Below are positions 16,538-25,845 of a DNA stretch of 64,000 bases, piece after piece. This DNA comes from Desulfonatronum sp. SC1 (GTDB lineage: Bacteria > Desulfobacterota > Desulfovibrionia > Desulfovibrionales > Desulfonatronaceae). Position 1 is the first letter of the stretch, and every line of letters begins with the position of its first letter. The notes beneath the pieces were generated by a model that ran no database searches, had not been told where the DNA came from, and saw only the letters and a program-made list of their open reading frames with translations. The stretch covers positions 124,001 through 188,000 of the forward strand of contig NZ_PZKN01000001.1 of assembly GCF_003046795.1 (NCBI RefSeq), in the 5' to 3' direction. The translations under genes were made by a program, and so were the position numbers.

Positions 16538-17449
16538 TCACTCGGCCCGTTTCTGGAACACCCACTGCTCGGCCTGACGGCGGGCTTCGGCGATCTGGCC
16601 GGGGGTCATTTGCAGTTCGGCCAGGTGCATGGCGTCAGCGGCCTGTTCCACGCCCTGGAACAAGGCCAGCAAGAACCATTTGTAGGCCAGGACGTTTTCC
16701 TGGGAGACCCCCTGACCGGTGAGATACATCAGTCCCAGATTGAGCTGGGCCAGGGGCGACCCCTGTTCCGCGGCCATCATGTAGAAGGCCGCGGCTCTGC
16801 GCGGATTCTGCTCCACGCCGTCGCCCTGTTCCAAGAGATATCCGGCATGGTATTGGGCCGGGACGTAGCCGCTTTCCGCCGCGGCCATGAGCAGGTCCAG
16901 GGCTGCCTGAGGGTCACGGTCCACGCCGTCGCCCTCCAGGTACAACTGTGCCAGATTGTACTGGGCTTCCGGATAGCCCTGTTTCGCTGCCCGAACATAC
17001 CACTGCACGGCTTGGCCCTTGTCCACGGCAAAGCCCAATCCTTCCTCGAAAAGAATGGCCAGATTATTTTGGGCCTCCGGATGGCCGCGCTCCGCGGCGG
17101 TCCTGTACCAGTGGGCCGCGTGCATATAGTTGCGCTCCACTCCGGCCCCCATGGCATACATGGCCCCCAGGTTCACCTGGGACTCCAGATGGCCTTGATC
17201 CGCGGCCTTGCTGAACCAGTAAAACGCCGATTCCGGATCCCGAGATGCTCCCCGGCCTTCCCCGTAAATCAATCCCAGTCGATGCTGGTACTCCACGTCC
17301 CCGGCCAAGGCTCGCTCTTGAATTCGTTCCAGGTCCTGGAACGTGGCGCTTTCGTCCGCGCAAAGAGGGCCAAGGAGGACGTGGAAAAGGCAACACACCA
17401 GGGTCAGGCAAGAAATCAAAGTCGTGGACGGGATCGTGCGCGTAAACAT
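16538..17449 (-). CDS. Secreted Sel1-repeat (TPR-like) protein
   Basis: The 303-residue product has a signal peptide (STTLISCLTLVCCLFHVLLG, cleavage near PLCADES) and then about six Sel1 repeats, recognised by units such as GHLESQVNLGAMYAMGAGVE and 'GHPEAQNNLAILFEEGLG'. Sel1 repeats form curved helical scaffolds for protein binding. It likely works in the periplasm. GGAG lies upstream of the ATG. The gene diverges from the GAF gene. Confidence 0.88.
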   Translation of the reverse strand: MFTRTIPSTTLISCLTLVCCLFHVLLGPLCADESATFQDLERIQERALAGDVEYQHRLGLIYGEGRGASRDPESAFYWFSKAADQGHLESQVNLGAMYAMGAGVERNYMHAAHWYRTAAERGHPEAQNNLAILFEEGLGFAVDKGQAVQWYVRAAKQGYPEAQYNLAQLYLEGDGVDRDPQAALDLLMAAAESGYVPAQYHAGYLLEQGDGVEQNPRRAAAFYMMAAEQGSPLAQLNLGLMYLTGQGVSQENVLAYKWFLLALFQGVEQAADAMHLAELQMTPGQIAEARRQAEQWVFQKRAE

Positions 17450-17788
17450 GACTCACTCCGTGAAACAGGTTGCTGTCAGTAATGTGAAGCATCTACAAAA
17501 TCCCGGATAATCCGGCAATCAGGCTTCGCCGTACAGCCCCGTTCACGCCGGTCTTTTTGCCTCGCAAGCCTCTTAATTATCATCCCCTTGCAATGCAAAA
17601 ATGCCTAGACTAGTTTAAGAAAATCGTTCCCTTCGAAGACAAGAAGACTCTTGACTTCCGGGACGGGACGGCTGTCGTGGCCAAGCGTGGCCAAGCATGA
17701 TGAACGAAAAGAGGCCGCGAGCGGGACGCCAGCGCCAATGTGGCCCGGTCGCATGCACGTGGACAATTCAGCAAAGGCAGGAACAGCT
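17450..17788. other. Divergent intergenic region (Sel1 / GAF)
   Basis: About 340 bases between two divergent genes, so it should hold promoters for both. TTGCAA (near 17589) and TAGTTT 17 bases later could be a weak promoter for the GAF gene. The reading frame of the GAF gene is open back to 17651, so a longer N-terminus cannot be excluded. Confidence 0.3.
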
Positions 17789-18349
17789 ATGGAACCACAA
17801 GCACTTTACAAGACCATTTACAAGATCGCCAAGGTCGTCAACTCGTCGTTGGAACCCAAGGTGGTCCTCGGCCAGATCGTCGAACAGGTCGCCACGACCA
17901 TGAATGCCAAGGGGTGCTTCATCCGTCTGTTGAACAGGACCGGTGAGATTCTCAAGCCGGACGCCTACTACGGGCTGAGCCAGCGTTACGCCCAAAAAGG
18001 CCCCGTGGAAGTGGCCAAGAGCAAGCTGGACCAGGAAGCCCTGGCCGGAAATGCCGTGTACATCGCCGACGTCCGGACCGATCCCCGTTTCCAGTACCCC
18101 CAGCAGGCTTCCGAGGAAGGGCTGGTCTCCATCGTGGTGGTGCCGCTCACCGCCCAGGGCAACAAAGTCATCGGCGTCCTCCGCGTCTACGCCGGGGAAA
18201 CCCGCAGTTTCACCGAGGAAGAACTGGAATTCCTGAGCTGCATCGCCAACCTGTGCGGTATCGCCCTGGAAAACGCCCGGATGTTTCACGCCCTCAAACG
18301 GGCCAGCGAACTGGCCAACGACTATATCTACCAGGTCTTCGAGGATTGA
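17789..18349 (+). CDS. GAF domain protein preceding gap
   Basis: From ATG 17789 the product is 186 residues: an N-terminal helix (MEPQALYKTIYKIAKVVNSS), then one GAF domain with 'ATTMNAKGCFIRLLNRTGE', 'VYIADVRTDPRFQYP' and 'VSIVVVPLTAQGNKVIGVLR'. GAF domains bind small ligands or chromophores; there is no output domain here. The gene sits 82 bases upstream of gap in the same direction. I recall the same pairing in Desulfovibrio, and a regulatory tie to glyceraldehyde-3-phosphate dehydrogenase is possible. An upstream ATG (17753) is an alternative start. Confidence 0.82.
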   Translation: MEPQALYKTIYKIAKVVNSSLEPKVVLGQIVEQVATTMNAKGCFIRLLNRTGEILKPDAYYGLSQRYAQKGPVEVAKSKLDQEALAGNAVYIADVRTDPRFQYPQQASEEGLVSIVVVPLTAQGNKVIGVLRVYAGETRSFTEEELEFLSCIANLCGIALENARMFHALKRASELANDYIYQVFED

Positions 18350-18357
18350 TTGATAGT

Positions 18358-18386
18358 CCGTTGAAAAACGCCCACTTGCCCTTCCT
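18358..18386 (+). repeat. Fragment of the GTTGAAAAACTCCC repeat
   Basis: CCGTTGAAAAACGCCCACTT matches the left end of the nested palindrome at 13461. The right half is missing. It lies in the GAF-gap spacer. Confidence 0.4.
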
Positions 18387-18431
18387 CTTTTTTCCCCAAC
18401 CCAGCAACTCGACATCCGTTCGGAGGAACGC

Positions 18432-19451
18432 ATGAGCAAAATACGTGTCGGCATCAACGGCTTTGGCCGCATCGGACGGCAGGTTCTCAAATCCATGTGG
18501 AAGTATCATCGCGACGTCATCGAGGTCGTGGCGGTGAACGACCTGTTCGACATCAAGACCAACGCCCATCTCGTGGCCTACGACACCAGCTACGGACGCT
18601 TCGAGCCCGAAGTCCGCGTGGACGGCGACACCATGCTGGTGGGCGACGACTTCCAGGTCACCAACTTCGCCGAACGCGATCCCCGACTGATCCCCTGGGC
18701 CTCGCGCAAAGTGGACGTGGTGGTGGAGTGCACGGGCATCTTCCGCACCGGTCCCAAGGCCGCCATGCACATCGAGGCCGGAGCCAAGAAGGTGATCATT
18801 TCCGCACCAGCCAAGGAGGAGGACATCACCATCGTCATGGGTGTGAACGAGGCCGCCTACGACCCGGCCAAGCATCATATCATCTCCAACGCCTCCTGCA
18901 CCACTAACTGCCTGGCCCCCGTGGTCAAGGTCGTGCACGAGAAGTACGGCATCAGCAAGGGCACCATGACCACCATCCACGCCTACACCAACGACCAGCG
19001 CATCCTTGACCTGCCACACTCCGACCTGCGCCGGGCCCGGGCCGCTGCCTGCAACATGATCCCCACTTCCACCGGCGCGGCCAAGGCCGTGGCCCTGGTG
19101 ATTCCGGAAATGGCCGGCAAGTTTTCCGGCTACTCTGTCCGCGTGCCCACCCCCACGGTCTCCCTTGTGGACTTTGTCTGCGAACTGGAAAAGGACACCA
19201 CCACCGAGGACCTGCTGGCTCTGTTCAAGGCCGCGGCCGAAGGCCCCTTGAAGGGCATCCTCGGCTATTCCGAATCTCCGCTGGTTTCCTCGGACTTCAT
19301 CGGCGATCCGCGTTCATCCATCGTGGAAGCGGACTTCACCATGGTCCAGTCCGGCAACATGGCCAAGATCTACTCCTGGTACGACAACGAATGGGGCTAT
19401 TCCTGCCGGGTTGGGGATTTGGTGACGTATATGGCTGAGAAGGGGTTGTGA
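18432..19451 (+). CDS. gap: Type I glyceraldehyde-3-phosphate dehydrogenase
   Basis: The 339-residue product has the NAD-binding start [17 protein letters not shown] and the catalytic cysteine motif [13 protein letters not shown], plus '[14 protein letters not shown]' and the final '[12 protein letters not shown]'. It interconverts glyceraldehyde-3-phosphate and 1,3-bisphosphoglycerate in glycolysis and gluconeogenesis. Length is normal. CGGAGGAACGC precedes the ATG, an excellent ribosome site. A hexamer palindrome follows the stop. Confidence 0.97.
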   Translation: MSKIRVGINGFGRIGRQVLKSMWKYHRDVIEVVAVNDLFDIKTNAHLVAYDTSYGRFEPEVRVDGDTMLVGDDFQVTNFAERDPRLIPWASRKVDVVVECTGIFRTGPKAAMHIEAGAKKVIISAPAKEEDITIVMGVNEAAYDPAKHHIISNASCTTNCLAPVVKVVHEKYGISKGTMTTIHAYTNDQRILDLPHSDLRRARAAACNMIPTSTGAAKAVALVIPEMAGKFSGYSVRVPTPTVSLVDFVCELEKDTTTEDLLALFKAAAEGPLKGILGYSESPLVSSDFIGDPRSSIVEADFTMVQSGNMAKIYSWYDNEWGYSCRVGDLVTYMAEKGL

Positions 19452-19470
19452 TTTGAACAGCTAAGCCAAG

Positions 19471-19592
19471 CTTGGAGTCGAAATCGAAATCGAAATCGAA
19501 ATCGGTATCGAAATCGCTATCGTTGTCATTCTAGCGACTTCCTTTTTTTCTCGATTTCGATTTCGATACCGATTTCGATCATGATTCCAAGG
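19471..19592. repeat. Hexamer palindrome A (TCGAAA/TTTCGA arms)
   Basis: The left arm (19477-19522) is GTCGAAATCGAAATCGAAAT and further ATCGAA units with one ATCGGT. The right arm (19551-19580) is the inverse, TCGATTTCGATTTCGATACC then GATTTCGA. Outer bases CTTGGAGTC and GATTCCAAGG also pair. The unpaired centre is about 28 bases with a T-run. It lies between two same-direction genes (gap and the DUF4139 gene). Confidence 0.8.
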
Positions 19593-19657
19593 CCACTATT
19601 GAAGCAAAGTGGAATAAGATGAAGGCGCGAAGGCAATTTCAAACACCGAGGTTCGCC

Positions 19658-21055
19658 ATGAAAACCCTGATCACCATTTCCCTCTTTTTGTGCTGCATCC
19701 TCCTCGGCCGGACGTCCTGGGCCGAGGAGCGCGCGTCCCTGACCGTCACGATCTACAACCACGGTCAGGCCCTGGTCAACGAAGTCCGGGAGGTTGATCT
19801 GCCCTCGGGCTCCGGGCTGGTGGAGTTCAGCGGGGTGGCCGAAACCATTGAGGCTCCCACCTTGCAAGTCCGTTCCCTGACCGCGCCCGAAGCCTTCGTC
19901 GTCCTGGACATGAACTACGAGTACGACCTGATCAGCGTGAAGAGCCTGCTGGACCGCTACGTGGGCAAAACCCTGAAGGTCGTGCTGCCCGATCCCCATG
20001 ACCGCAAGTCCACGGTGCTCCGGGAGGCCGTGCTCCTGGCCAACAACGACCGGCCGATCTTCCAGGTGGACGACCAGATTTTCGTGGGCAATCATGACGC
20101 CGTGTACCTAGCCGAAATGCCCGCCGGGCTGCGACCCCGGCCGACACTGGTCTGGCTGGTGCGTAACGACGGACCGCCCCGGCAGCGTCTCGACGTCTCC
20201 TATTTGGCCGGAGGCATGAACTGGCGGGCCGACTACGTACTCAAGGTGGACCGCGACAACCAACGGGCCGCGCTGTCCGGCTGGGTGACCCTGGACAATC
20301 AGTCCGGCATGGCCTTTGACCAGGCCGCCCTGAAGCTGGTGGCCGGAGAGGTGAACGTGGTCCGTCCGGAGCCCGCGCTGATGCGCCGGGACATGGTCAT
20401 GGCCGCTCCCATGGCCGCGGAACAGATGCAGCAGGAAGAATTCTTCGAGTACCATCTCTACAGCCTGCCCCGTCCGGTGGACATCGCCAACCGCCAGACC
20501 AAGCAGGTCAGTCTGCTGCAAGCCCCGGAAATGACCCTGAACAAGAAACTGATCGCCCGGTATGGCGGTTACCCCAATCCGGGCCAGGGGACCATCAAGC
20601 AGGGCGTGGACGTGTTCCTGACCTTCAAGAACGCCGAGGCCAATGGGCTGGGCCTGCCCCTGCCCAAGGGGATCGTCCGGGCCTATCAGGAAAGCCGGGA
20701 TGGCAGCACCCTGTTCATCGGCGAGGATCGCATCGACCACACGCCCCGGGACGCGGACGTGGAACTGCGCATGGGCCAGGCCTTTGACGTGAACGTGGAG
20801 CGGACCATGACCGCCCATGAGCAGGTGGGCCGCAACGTGATCCGCTACACCTGGGAGATCCGTGTCCGGAACAGCAAGGACGAGCCGCAACACATCCTGC
20901 TGGAGGACACGCTGTTCGGCGACTGGCGGATCACCACTTCCAGTCACGACCACGAACGGCTGGACGCCCGCCGGATCCGCTTCACCCTGGACGTCCCGCC
21001 TTCCAGCCAGCAAGACCAGTTGCTGCTGACCTATACCGTGGAAACGCGGTCCTGA
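19658..21055 (+). CDS. Secreted DUF4139-type protein
   Basis: The 465-residue product has a signal peptide (MKTLITISLFLCCILLGRTS, cleavage near SWAEE). It continues 'ASLTVTIYNHGQALVNEVREVDLPSG', the opening of the family annotated DUF4139/DUF4140, whose central part has VSYLAGGMNWRADYVLKV. The function is unknown; the fold is expected to be mostly beta and exported. ATG 19658 follows GAGGT. A longer frame from 19619 lacks a ribosome site. Confidence 0.78.
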   Translation: MKTLITISLFLCCILLGRTSWAEERASLTVTIYNHGQALVNEVREVDLPSGSGLVEFSGVAETIEAPTLQVRSLTAPEAFVVLDMNYEYDLISVKSLLDRYVGKTLKVVLPDPHDRKSTVLREAVLLANNDRPIFQVDDQIFVGNHDAVYLAEMPAGLRPRPTLVWLVRNDGPPRQRLDVSYLAGGMNWRADYVLKVDRDNQRAALSGWVTLDNQSGMAFDQAALKLVAGEVNVVRPEPALMRRDMVMAAPMAAEQMQQEEFFEYHLYSLPRPVDIANRQTKQVSLLQAPEMTLNKKLIARYGGYPNPGQGTIKQGVDVFLTFKNAEANGLGLPLPKGIVRAYQESRDGSTLFIGEDRIDHTPRDADVELRMGQAFDVNVERTMTAHEQVGRNVIRYTWEIRVRNSKDEPQHILLEDTLFGDWRITTSSHDHERLDARRIRFTLDVPPSSQQDQLLLTYTVETRS

Positions 21056-21097
21056 TCGTCCCGACCAATCAGGATCAATCTCAAAAAACGACCTCAC

Positions 21098-21601
21098 ATG
21101 CCCGGAAACATAGCCAAAAACATTCCCAGACACTGGCTCCTGAAAAGCGAACCCAACTGCTTTTCCATCGATGACCTGGCCGCGGCCCCGGACCAGACCA
21201 CCTTCTGGGACGGGGTGCGCAATTATCAGGCCCGGAATCTGATGCGCGAGATGCGCGTCGGAGACCAGGCCCTGTACTACCACAGCCAGACCAACCCCTC
21301 GGTGGTCGGCCTGGCCGAGATCGTCCGCGAGGCCTATCCGGACCACACGGCCTGGGACCCGCAAAGCGGCCACTTCGATCCCAGATCCACCCGGGAAAAA
21401 CCGCTCTGGGACATGGTGGACATTCGACTGGTCCGTAAATTCGCCCACCCCTTGCCCCTACCCATGCTGCGCACGGTGGCCGATCTGGTCGGCATGGAAC
21501 TGCTGCGCAAGGGCAGTCGGCTTTCGGTCCAACCCGTGACCGAGTCTCAGTTCAAGACCATCCTGCGGTTGGCCGAGGAAGCAACGGAGGCATACTCATG
21601 A
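21098..21601 (+). CDS. EVE domain protein
   Basis: The 167-residue product starts with HWLLKSEPNCFSIDDLA and continues FWDGVRNYQARNLMREMRVG, then QALYYHSQTNPSVVGLAEIV, the core of EVE domains, a PUA-like fold that reads modified bases. Stand-alone bacterial EVE proteins are small and conserved, but their ligand here is unknown. The stop overlaps the ATG of a short downstream frame. Confidence 0.9.
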   Translation: MPGNIAKNIPRHWLLKSEPNCFSIDDLAAAPDQTTFWDGVRNYQARNLMREMRVGDQALYYHSQTNPSVVGLAEIVREAYPDHTAWDPQSGHFDPRSTREKPLWDMVDIRLVRKFAHPLPLPMLRTVADLVGMELLRKGSRLSVQPVTESQFKTILRLAEEATEAYS

Positions 21602-21813
21602 CCCACGAGGAACTGATCGAGAAAGCCTGGCGCATCACGCCCCCTGGCCGGCAAGCGGCCCGGGAGCGTTTCAACTCACGCACTCACGATTTGTCTTGCT
21701 TGAAACCATCCCCCATGCTAAAAAAGCAATATTTTGAATGTGCTTTTCTTATAGTCTCAACCAAGAGGCATCGGGCACGGACATCGAACCCTCATCGCAA
21801 GGAGGTCTTATGA
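21598..21813 (+). pseudogene. Short frame coupled to the EVE gene, possibly a gene remnant
   Basis: A 71-residue frame starts with an ATGA overlap at the end of the EVE gene. Its first 22 residues (MTHEELIEKAWRITPPGRQA) look like real coding sequence, but the rest is rich in R, S and T without family likeness and runs through the ribosome site of the next gene. It may be the stump of a lost gene. A small coupled peptide is the alternative. Confidence 0.3.
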
Positions 21814-22079
21814 GCGTGGATTCCAAGGAACTGTTGGCCAAGATTTCAGGTTTTTACCCTGAGCTGGAGAAATACGGCGTGACCATGACCACGACGTTCG
21901 ACGAGGCCAAAAAGGCCTGGGTGGTCACCCTGACGAAAGATGGCAATGAGCAAAAGACCCACATTGAGCAGGAAGACGCGGAAAAATGTGTCCAGGGTGT
22001 CGAGTGCATCCACCTGGGCGTGCATGTCGCGGACTTCATTCGCGTCTACTGCCAGGGCGGAGAAGCCTGCAAGGTCTGA
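21810..22079 (+). CDS. Small conserved-looking hypothetical protein (89 aa)
   Basis: ATG 21810 follows AAGGAGGT, one of the best ribosome sites in the window. The product (MSVDSKELLAKISGFYPELE...) is acidic and has two conserved-looking cysteines before a third near the end (EKCVQGVECIH, YCQGGEACKV). No family is recognised. A double terminator follows, so it is likely an independent, well-expressed unit. Confidence 0.75.
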   Translation: MSVDSKELLAKISGFYPELEKYGVTMTTTFDEAKKAWVVTLTKDGNEQKTHIEQEDAEKCVQGVECIHLGVHVADFIRVYCQGGEACKV

Positions 22080-22089
22080 TACAAAAATA

Positions 22090-22116
22090 GCCGTCACCCC
22101 CTTGATGAATGACGGC
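22090..22116 (+). terminator. Hairpin after the 89-aa gene
   Basis: GCCGTCA (22090-22096) pairs with TGACGGC (22110-22116), followed by CTTTACGTTTT. First of two tandem hairpins. Confidence 0.6.
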
Positions 22117-22130
22117 CTTTACGTTTTCAC

Positions 22131-22169
22131 GAAAAGAGGCACGGACGATCCGCGTCCGTGCCTCTTTTC
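22131..22169. terminator. Perfect 17-bp bidirectional terminator
   Basis: GAAAAGAGGCACGGACG (22131-22147) and CGTCCGTGCCTCTTTTC (22153-22169) are exact inverses around a 5-base loop, with A-rich and T-rich outer ends. It can stop transcription from both directions and isolates the M16 gene. Confidence 0.8.
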
Positions 22170-22219
22170 AATTCAACCATCACCGCTTTTTCACCTTCAC
22201 CACCCATCGAGTCCAACCC

Positions 22220-24907
22220 ATGGCGAACAGCCCTTCTCCCGTCGACCCTTCTTCACGCTCCGCAACTTCCCACCAGGCCCTCGTCGAGACGCCGCTTCCG
22301 ATTGCAACGGGGACCCAGGTCCACGTCCTGGCCAACGGCCTTACCGTGCTCGTCCACGAGGACGACCGCTTCCCCCTGGTCTCGATCCGGCTGTTCGTTC
22401 GGGCCGGCTCGGCCCACGAAGCCCCGGAACAGGCCGGGATCAGCCACCTGCTCGAACATATGGTCTTCAAGGGCACTCCCCGCCGGGCCCAGGGCCAGGC
22501 CGCCGTGGATATCGAATCCCTGGGCGGCGAGCTGAACGCGGCCACGGGGTTCGACGCCACCATGTACATCGTGGATCTGCCCGCGGAGCACTGGGCCATG
22601 GGCCTGGATGTGATCCAGGACATGATCTTCAACGCCGCCTTCGACCCCGATGAACTGGAGTCGGAGCGCCGGGTCATCCTGGCTGAGATGGACCAGGGCG
22701 ACGATGACCCGCACCGCCGGATATTCAAATCCGTTCAGGAACGCATCTGGGCGGGAACGCCTTATGCCCGGCCGATCATCGGCGTTCCGGAAACGGTTCG
22801 CTCCATCACCCGGGACGACATCGCGGCCTATGTCCGGTCCCGCTACCAGCCGGGGAACATGGTCCTGGTGCTGTGCGGCGACGTACGGTCTGAAGAGGTC
22901 CTGGAGCAGTCTCGTGAGCTTTTCGGCCACCTGACCAACCACGGTGAACGTCATTTTGGCCATTGTCCGGCCCCGCTCATGTCCGCCCACAATGGTGCAA
23001 AAGATGTTGCCCAAAATGATGCACAAGGCGTTTCGGGCGGCTCGGCCCCACATATCGCCATCCACCAGGGCCCCTGGCAAAAAGCCCATTTTTTCCTGGC
23101 CCTGCCCATTCCCGGTCTGCGGGACGTGCACAGCGTGGGCTTGGACGTGCTGGCCCACATGCTGGGCGGAGACCGGACCTCCCTGCTGTACCGCAAATTC
23201 AAGTATGAACAAGGGATAGTGGACACCATCTCCGCTTCAGCCACCACCTTGGACGAAGCGGGAATGCTGTCCATCCAGGCCCAATTGGACCCGGCCAACA
23301 TCGAGGCCCTCTGGGCCGGCTTGACGGATGTGCTGGCCGACCTGGCTCCGGAGAGTTTCAGCCCGGAGGCCCTGAACCGGGCCAAGCTGAACATGGAAGA
23401 CAGCCTGTTTCAGACCAAGGAAACCCTTTCCGGCATGGCATCCAAACTGGGCTATTTCCAGTTTCATGAGCTGTCCTTTGAGGCCGAGCGGATCTATCTG
23501 CACATGATCAAAAACATGGACCCGAAACAATTACGGGATGTGATCCACGCCCATGTCCGGAAGGACGGGCTGGTCTGTTCTATTTTCACGCCGACTCCCG
23601 AAGCTCTGGCGGCGGAGAATCTGCGCGACACGCTGACCCTGAAATGGCCCTCCCGGACCATCGAGGTCGCCACCGCGCCCCACGTCGGTCGCCACCAGCC
23701 GGAGATCGTCCATCTGGCACCCGGCCGGACCCTGGTCCTGCTGCCTGATGCATCCTTGCCCTACATGGGCCTGACCATGTGCTGGAACGGAGGCGACCTG
23801 TTGCTGGCCGATCAAGAGCAAGGCTTGTCCGAGTTGGCCGCCCGGGTCTGGACCAAGGGAACGCGTTCCAAAAACGCCGTGCAGGTTCAAGACTTTCTGG
23901 CGGACAGATCGGCCCGGATGGCGGCCGGGGCCGGGCTGGAGCAATGTTATCTGAACGTCCATTTTCCGGCCCGGTTCAGTCCGGAAATGCTGGCTTTCTT
24001 CGCGGAGCAGGTCCAGGAACCGGCCTGGCTGACCGAAGAGCTGGCCCGGGCCAAGCAGGAGCAATGCGCGGCCATCGTCAGGACCGAGGACAGCCCGGTG
24101 GGCCTGGCCCTGCGCAACACCTTTCCGTTTTTGTTTTCCGGACACCCCTACGGCTACCAGCGCTCCGGCGCACCGGACGCGGTCGCGGCCTTTGCCAGGG
24201 AACAGGTCGTATCCTTCTGGGATCGTCAGAAGGACCGGCCCTGGGTTCTGGCAGCCTGCGGGGACCTGGACCGGGACGCACTTCTGACCATGGCCGAAAA
24301 CCTGGCTCGCCGGGACGTCATGGCCGCTCCCACTCCCCGATCTCCACACTGGGGCGAGGAACAAAAGCTGTCGCTCCAGCTTCAGGATCGCAACCAGACC
24401 CACATCCTGGTGGTTTTTCCCCTGCCGGGCCTGGGCAGCGAACATACCCCGGGCTTGAACCTGCTGCGAGAAGTCCTGGCCGGTCAATCCGGGATGCTCT
24501 TTCGCGAGCTGCGCGACGTCCGCGGCCTGGCCTATTCCGTGACCGCCCTGCTCTGGCAGGAGACCCTGGCCGGTTTTCTGGCTTTTTACATCGGAACGGC
24601 ACCGGGCAACGAAGAGGCTGCGACTGAGGGCTTCCAGGACGTGGTCCGCGGCCTCATCGACCATGGGCTCCCGGAGACGGATTTGGATCGGGCCAAAAAC
24701 CTGCTCTGGGGTGACTATCAACGCGGGCGGCAACGGTTGATCGCCAGGGCCCACGAAGCGGCGGAGAACCTGTCCCGTGGTTTCACCTTGGACCATTCTC
24801 TGGGCATGATCGAGCAGGCCAAACAAGCAACCCCTCACGACCTCGCCGCCCTGGTCCGGGAGTATTTACAGTGGGACCGGGCTTACCTGATCAAGGTTCG
24901 ACCATAA
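22220..24907 (+). CDS. Two-domain M16 family metallopeptidase (pitrilysin-like)
   Basis: From ATG 22220 the product is 895 residues with two M16 halves. The first has the inverted zinc motif HLLEH (residues 76-80) in 'GISHLLEHMVFKGTPRR' and the downstream glutamate region 'ELESERRVILAEMDQ'. The second half (from about 515) keeps the fold but has no HxxEH, as usual for the inactive partner domain. 'RELRDVRGLAYSVTALLWQ' is the typical R/Y loop. There is no clear signal peptide. The frame is open further upstream into the terminator, so that start was rejected. Confidence 0.88.
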   Translation: MANSPSPVDPSSRSATSHQALVETPLPIATGTQVHVLANGLTVLVHEDDRFPLVSIRLFVRAGSAHEAPEQAGISHLLEHMVFKGTPRRAQGQAAVDIESLGGELNAATGFDATMYIVDLPAEHWAMGLDVIQDMIFNAAFDPDELESERRVILAEMDQGDDDPHRRIFKSVQERIWAGTPYARPIIGVPETVRSITRDDIAAYVRSRYQPGNMVLVLCGDVRSEEVLEQSRELFGHLTNHGERHFGHCPAPLMSAHNGAKDVAQNDAQGVSGGSAPHIAIHQGPWQKAHFFLALPIPGLRDVHSVGLDVLAHMLGGDRTSLLYRKFKYEQGIVDTISASATTLDEAGMLSIQAQLDPANIEALWAGLTDVLADLAPESFSPEALNRAKLNMEDSLFQTKETLSGMASKLGYFQFHELSFEAERIYLHMIKNMDPKQLRDVIHAHVRKDGLVCSIFTPTPEALAAENLRDTLTLKWPSRTIEVATAPHVGRHQPEIVHLAPGRTLVLLPDASLPYMGLTMCWNGGDLLLADQEQGLSELAARVWTKGTRSKNAVQVQDFLADRSARMAAGAGLEQCYLNVHFPARFSPEMLAFFAEQVQEPAWLTEELARAKQEQCAAIVRTEDSPVGLALRNTFPFLFSGHPYGYQRSGAPDAVAAFAREQVVSFWDRQKDRPWVLAACGDLDRDALLTMAENLARRDVMAAPTPRSPHWGEEQKLSLQLQDRNQTHILVVFPLPGLGSEHTPGLNLLREVLAGQSGMLFRELRDVRGLAYSVTALLWQETLAGFLAFYIGTAPGNEEAATEGFQDVVRGLIDHGLPETDLDRAKNLLWGDYQRGRQRLIARAHEAAENLSRGFTLDHSLGMIEQAKQATPHDLAALVREYLQWDRAYLIKVRP

Positions 24908-24963
24908 ATCAGCTCCTTATCGTGCTTCACGCTCAAAATGACAAAACAACCTGGGCATACTTC

Positions 24964-25050
24964 AGCTCGAAATCGAGATCGTCGGCACTCCATGAAGTAA
25001 CCATAAACACCGATTTCGATTCCGATTTCGATCCTGGCTCCAATGCCAGG
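24964..25050. repeat. Hexamer palindrome B
   Basis: Left arm AGCTCGAAATCGAGATCG (24965-24982); right arm CGATTTCGATTCCGATTTCG (25010-25029) then ATCC. A further hairpin CCTGGC/GCCAGG closes the right end. It lies between the M16 and YkgJ-type genes, both on the plus strand. Confidence 0.7.
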
Positions 25051-25066
25051 TTGACCTGATACTGTC

Positions 25067-25756
25067 ATGCCTCACCGCCCGGATACGCCAAATCACTGCC
25101 GACGGTGCGGAACCTGCTGCCGCAAGGGCGGCCCGGCTCTGCATCAGGCTGATCTGACCCTGCTGCGCGAAAAGATTATACTTCAGGAGGATCTTTACAC
25201 GCTGCGCGTAGGCGAACCGGTTCATGACCAAGCTGCGGGCCGGGTCATCCCGCTGAACGCGGAATGCGTTAAGATTCGTTCGTGGAACGCCGCGAAAACG
25301 CTCTTGGCACAGAGCGAAGCGGGCTGTCGCTTTTATCAACCCGCTCCCCAAACCATTCCCGCCAAGCCGACCGTCCATCCCAATGGCCGCTGCGCCATTC
25401 ACGAGACCAAGCCCATCGAATGCGCGGCTCTGAAGTGCTGGGACACCGCCGACCTGGCAGAGGCCGCCGCGACGCCGCGCCTTTCCAGATTGGATATCCT
25501 GGGTCCGGACAACGCCCTGGTCGAACTGGTCCACGATCACGAAACCCGCTGCTCCGTTGCCGACCTGGTCCGCCATCTTCAAGCCCCCACCTCGGAATCC
25601 GCCGACCTCCTCCGCCAAGCCGCGGCCTACGACGCCGCGCTGCGAGACCTGCTCCAGGAAAAAGCCGGAATCCTTCCGGACCACCTCCCCTTCCTCCTGG
25701 GCCGGCCCCTGCCCGAGGTGGTCCATGGGCTGCGGCGATGGCTGGCGCGAGGTTGA
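25067..25756 (+). CDS. YkgJ-type cysteine-cluster protein
   Basis: This 229-residue protein opens with CRRCGTCCRKGGPALHQADL, the cysteine pattern of the YkgJ/UPF0153 family, thought to bind a metal or Fe-S centre. 'GRCAIHETKPIECAALKCWD' supplies the further conserved cysteines. The C-terminal third is helical and not recognised. The function of the family is unknown. The start directly follows palindrome B. Confidence 0.8.
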   Translation: MPHRPDTPNHCRRCGTCCRKGGPALHQADLTLLREKIILQEDLYTLRVGEPVHDQAAGRVIPLNAECVKIRSWNAAKTLLAQSEAGCRFYQPAPQTIPAKPTVHPNGRCAIHETKPIECAALKCWDTADLAEAAATPRLSRLDILGPDNALVELVHDHETRCSVADLVRHLQAPTSESADLLRQAAAYDAALRDLLQEKAGILPDHLPFLLGRPLPEVVHGLRRWLARG

Positions 25757-25845
25757 TTTTGTGGAGTCATCGAGGATACCACCAGATGGGAAACTACGTG
25801 TTTGTATCAAACGTCTCCACATCCCCCACCATCAGGAGGTGCTCC

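Noticed and set aside
19477-19580. Coding reading of the hexamer repeats (IEIEIE or SESES peptides)
   Set aside because: Translation gives low-complexity dipeptide runs in whichever frame is read, with no start signals; better explained as DNA or RNA structure.
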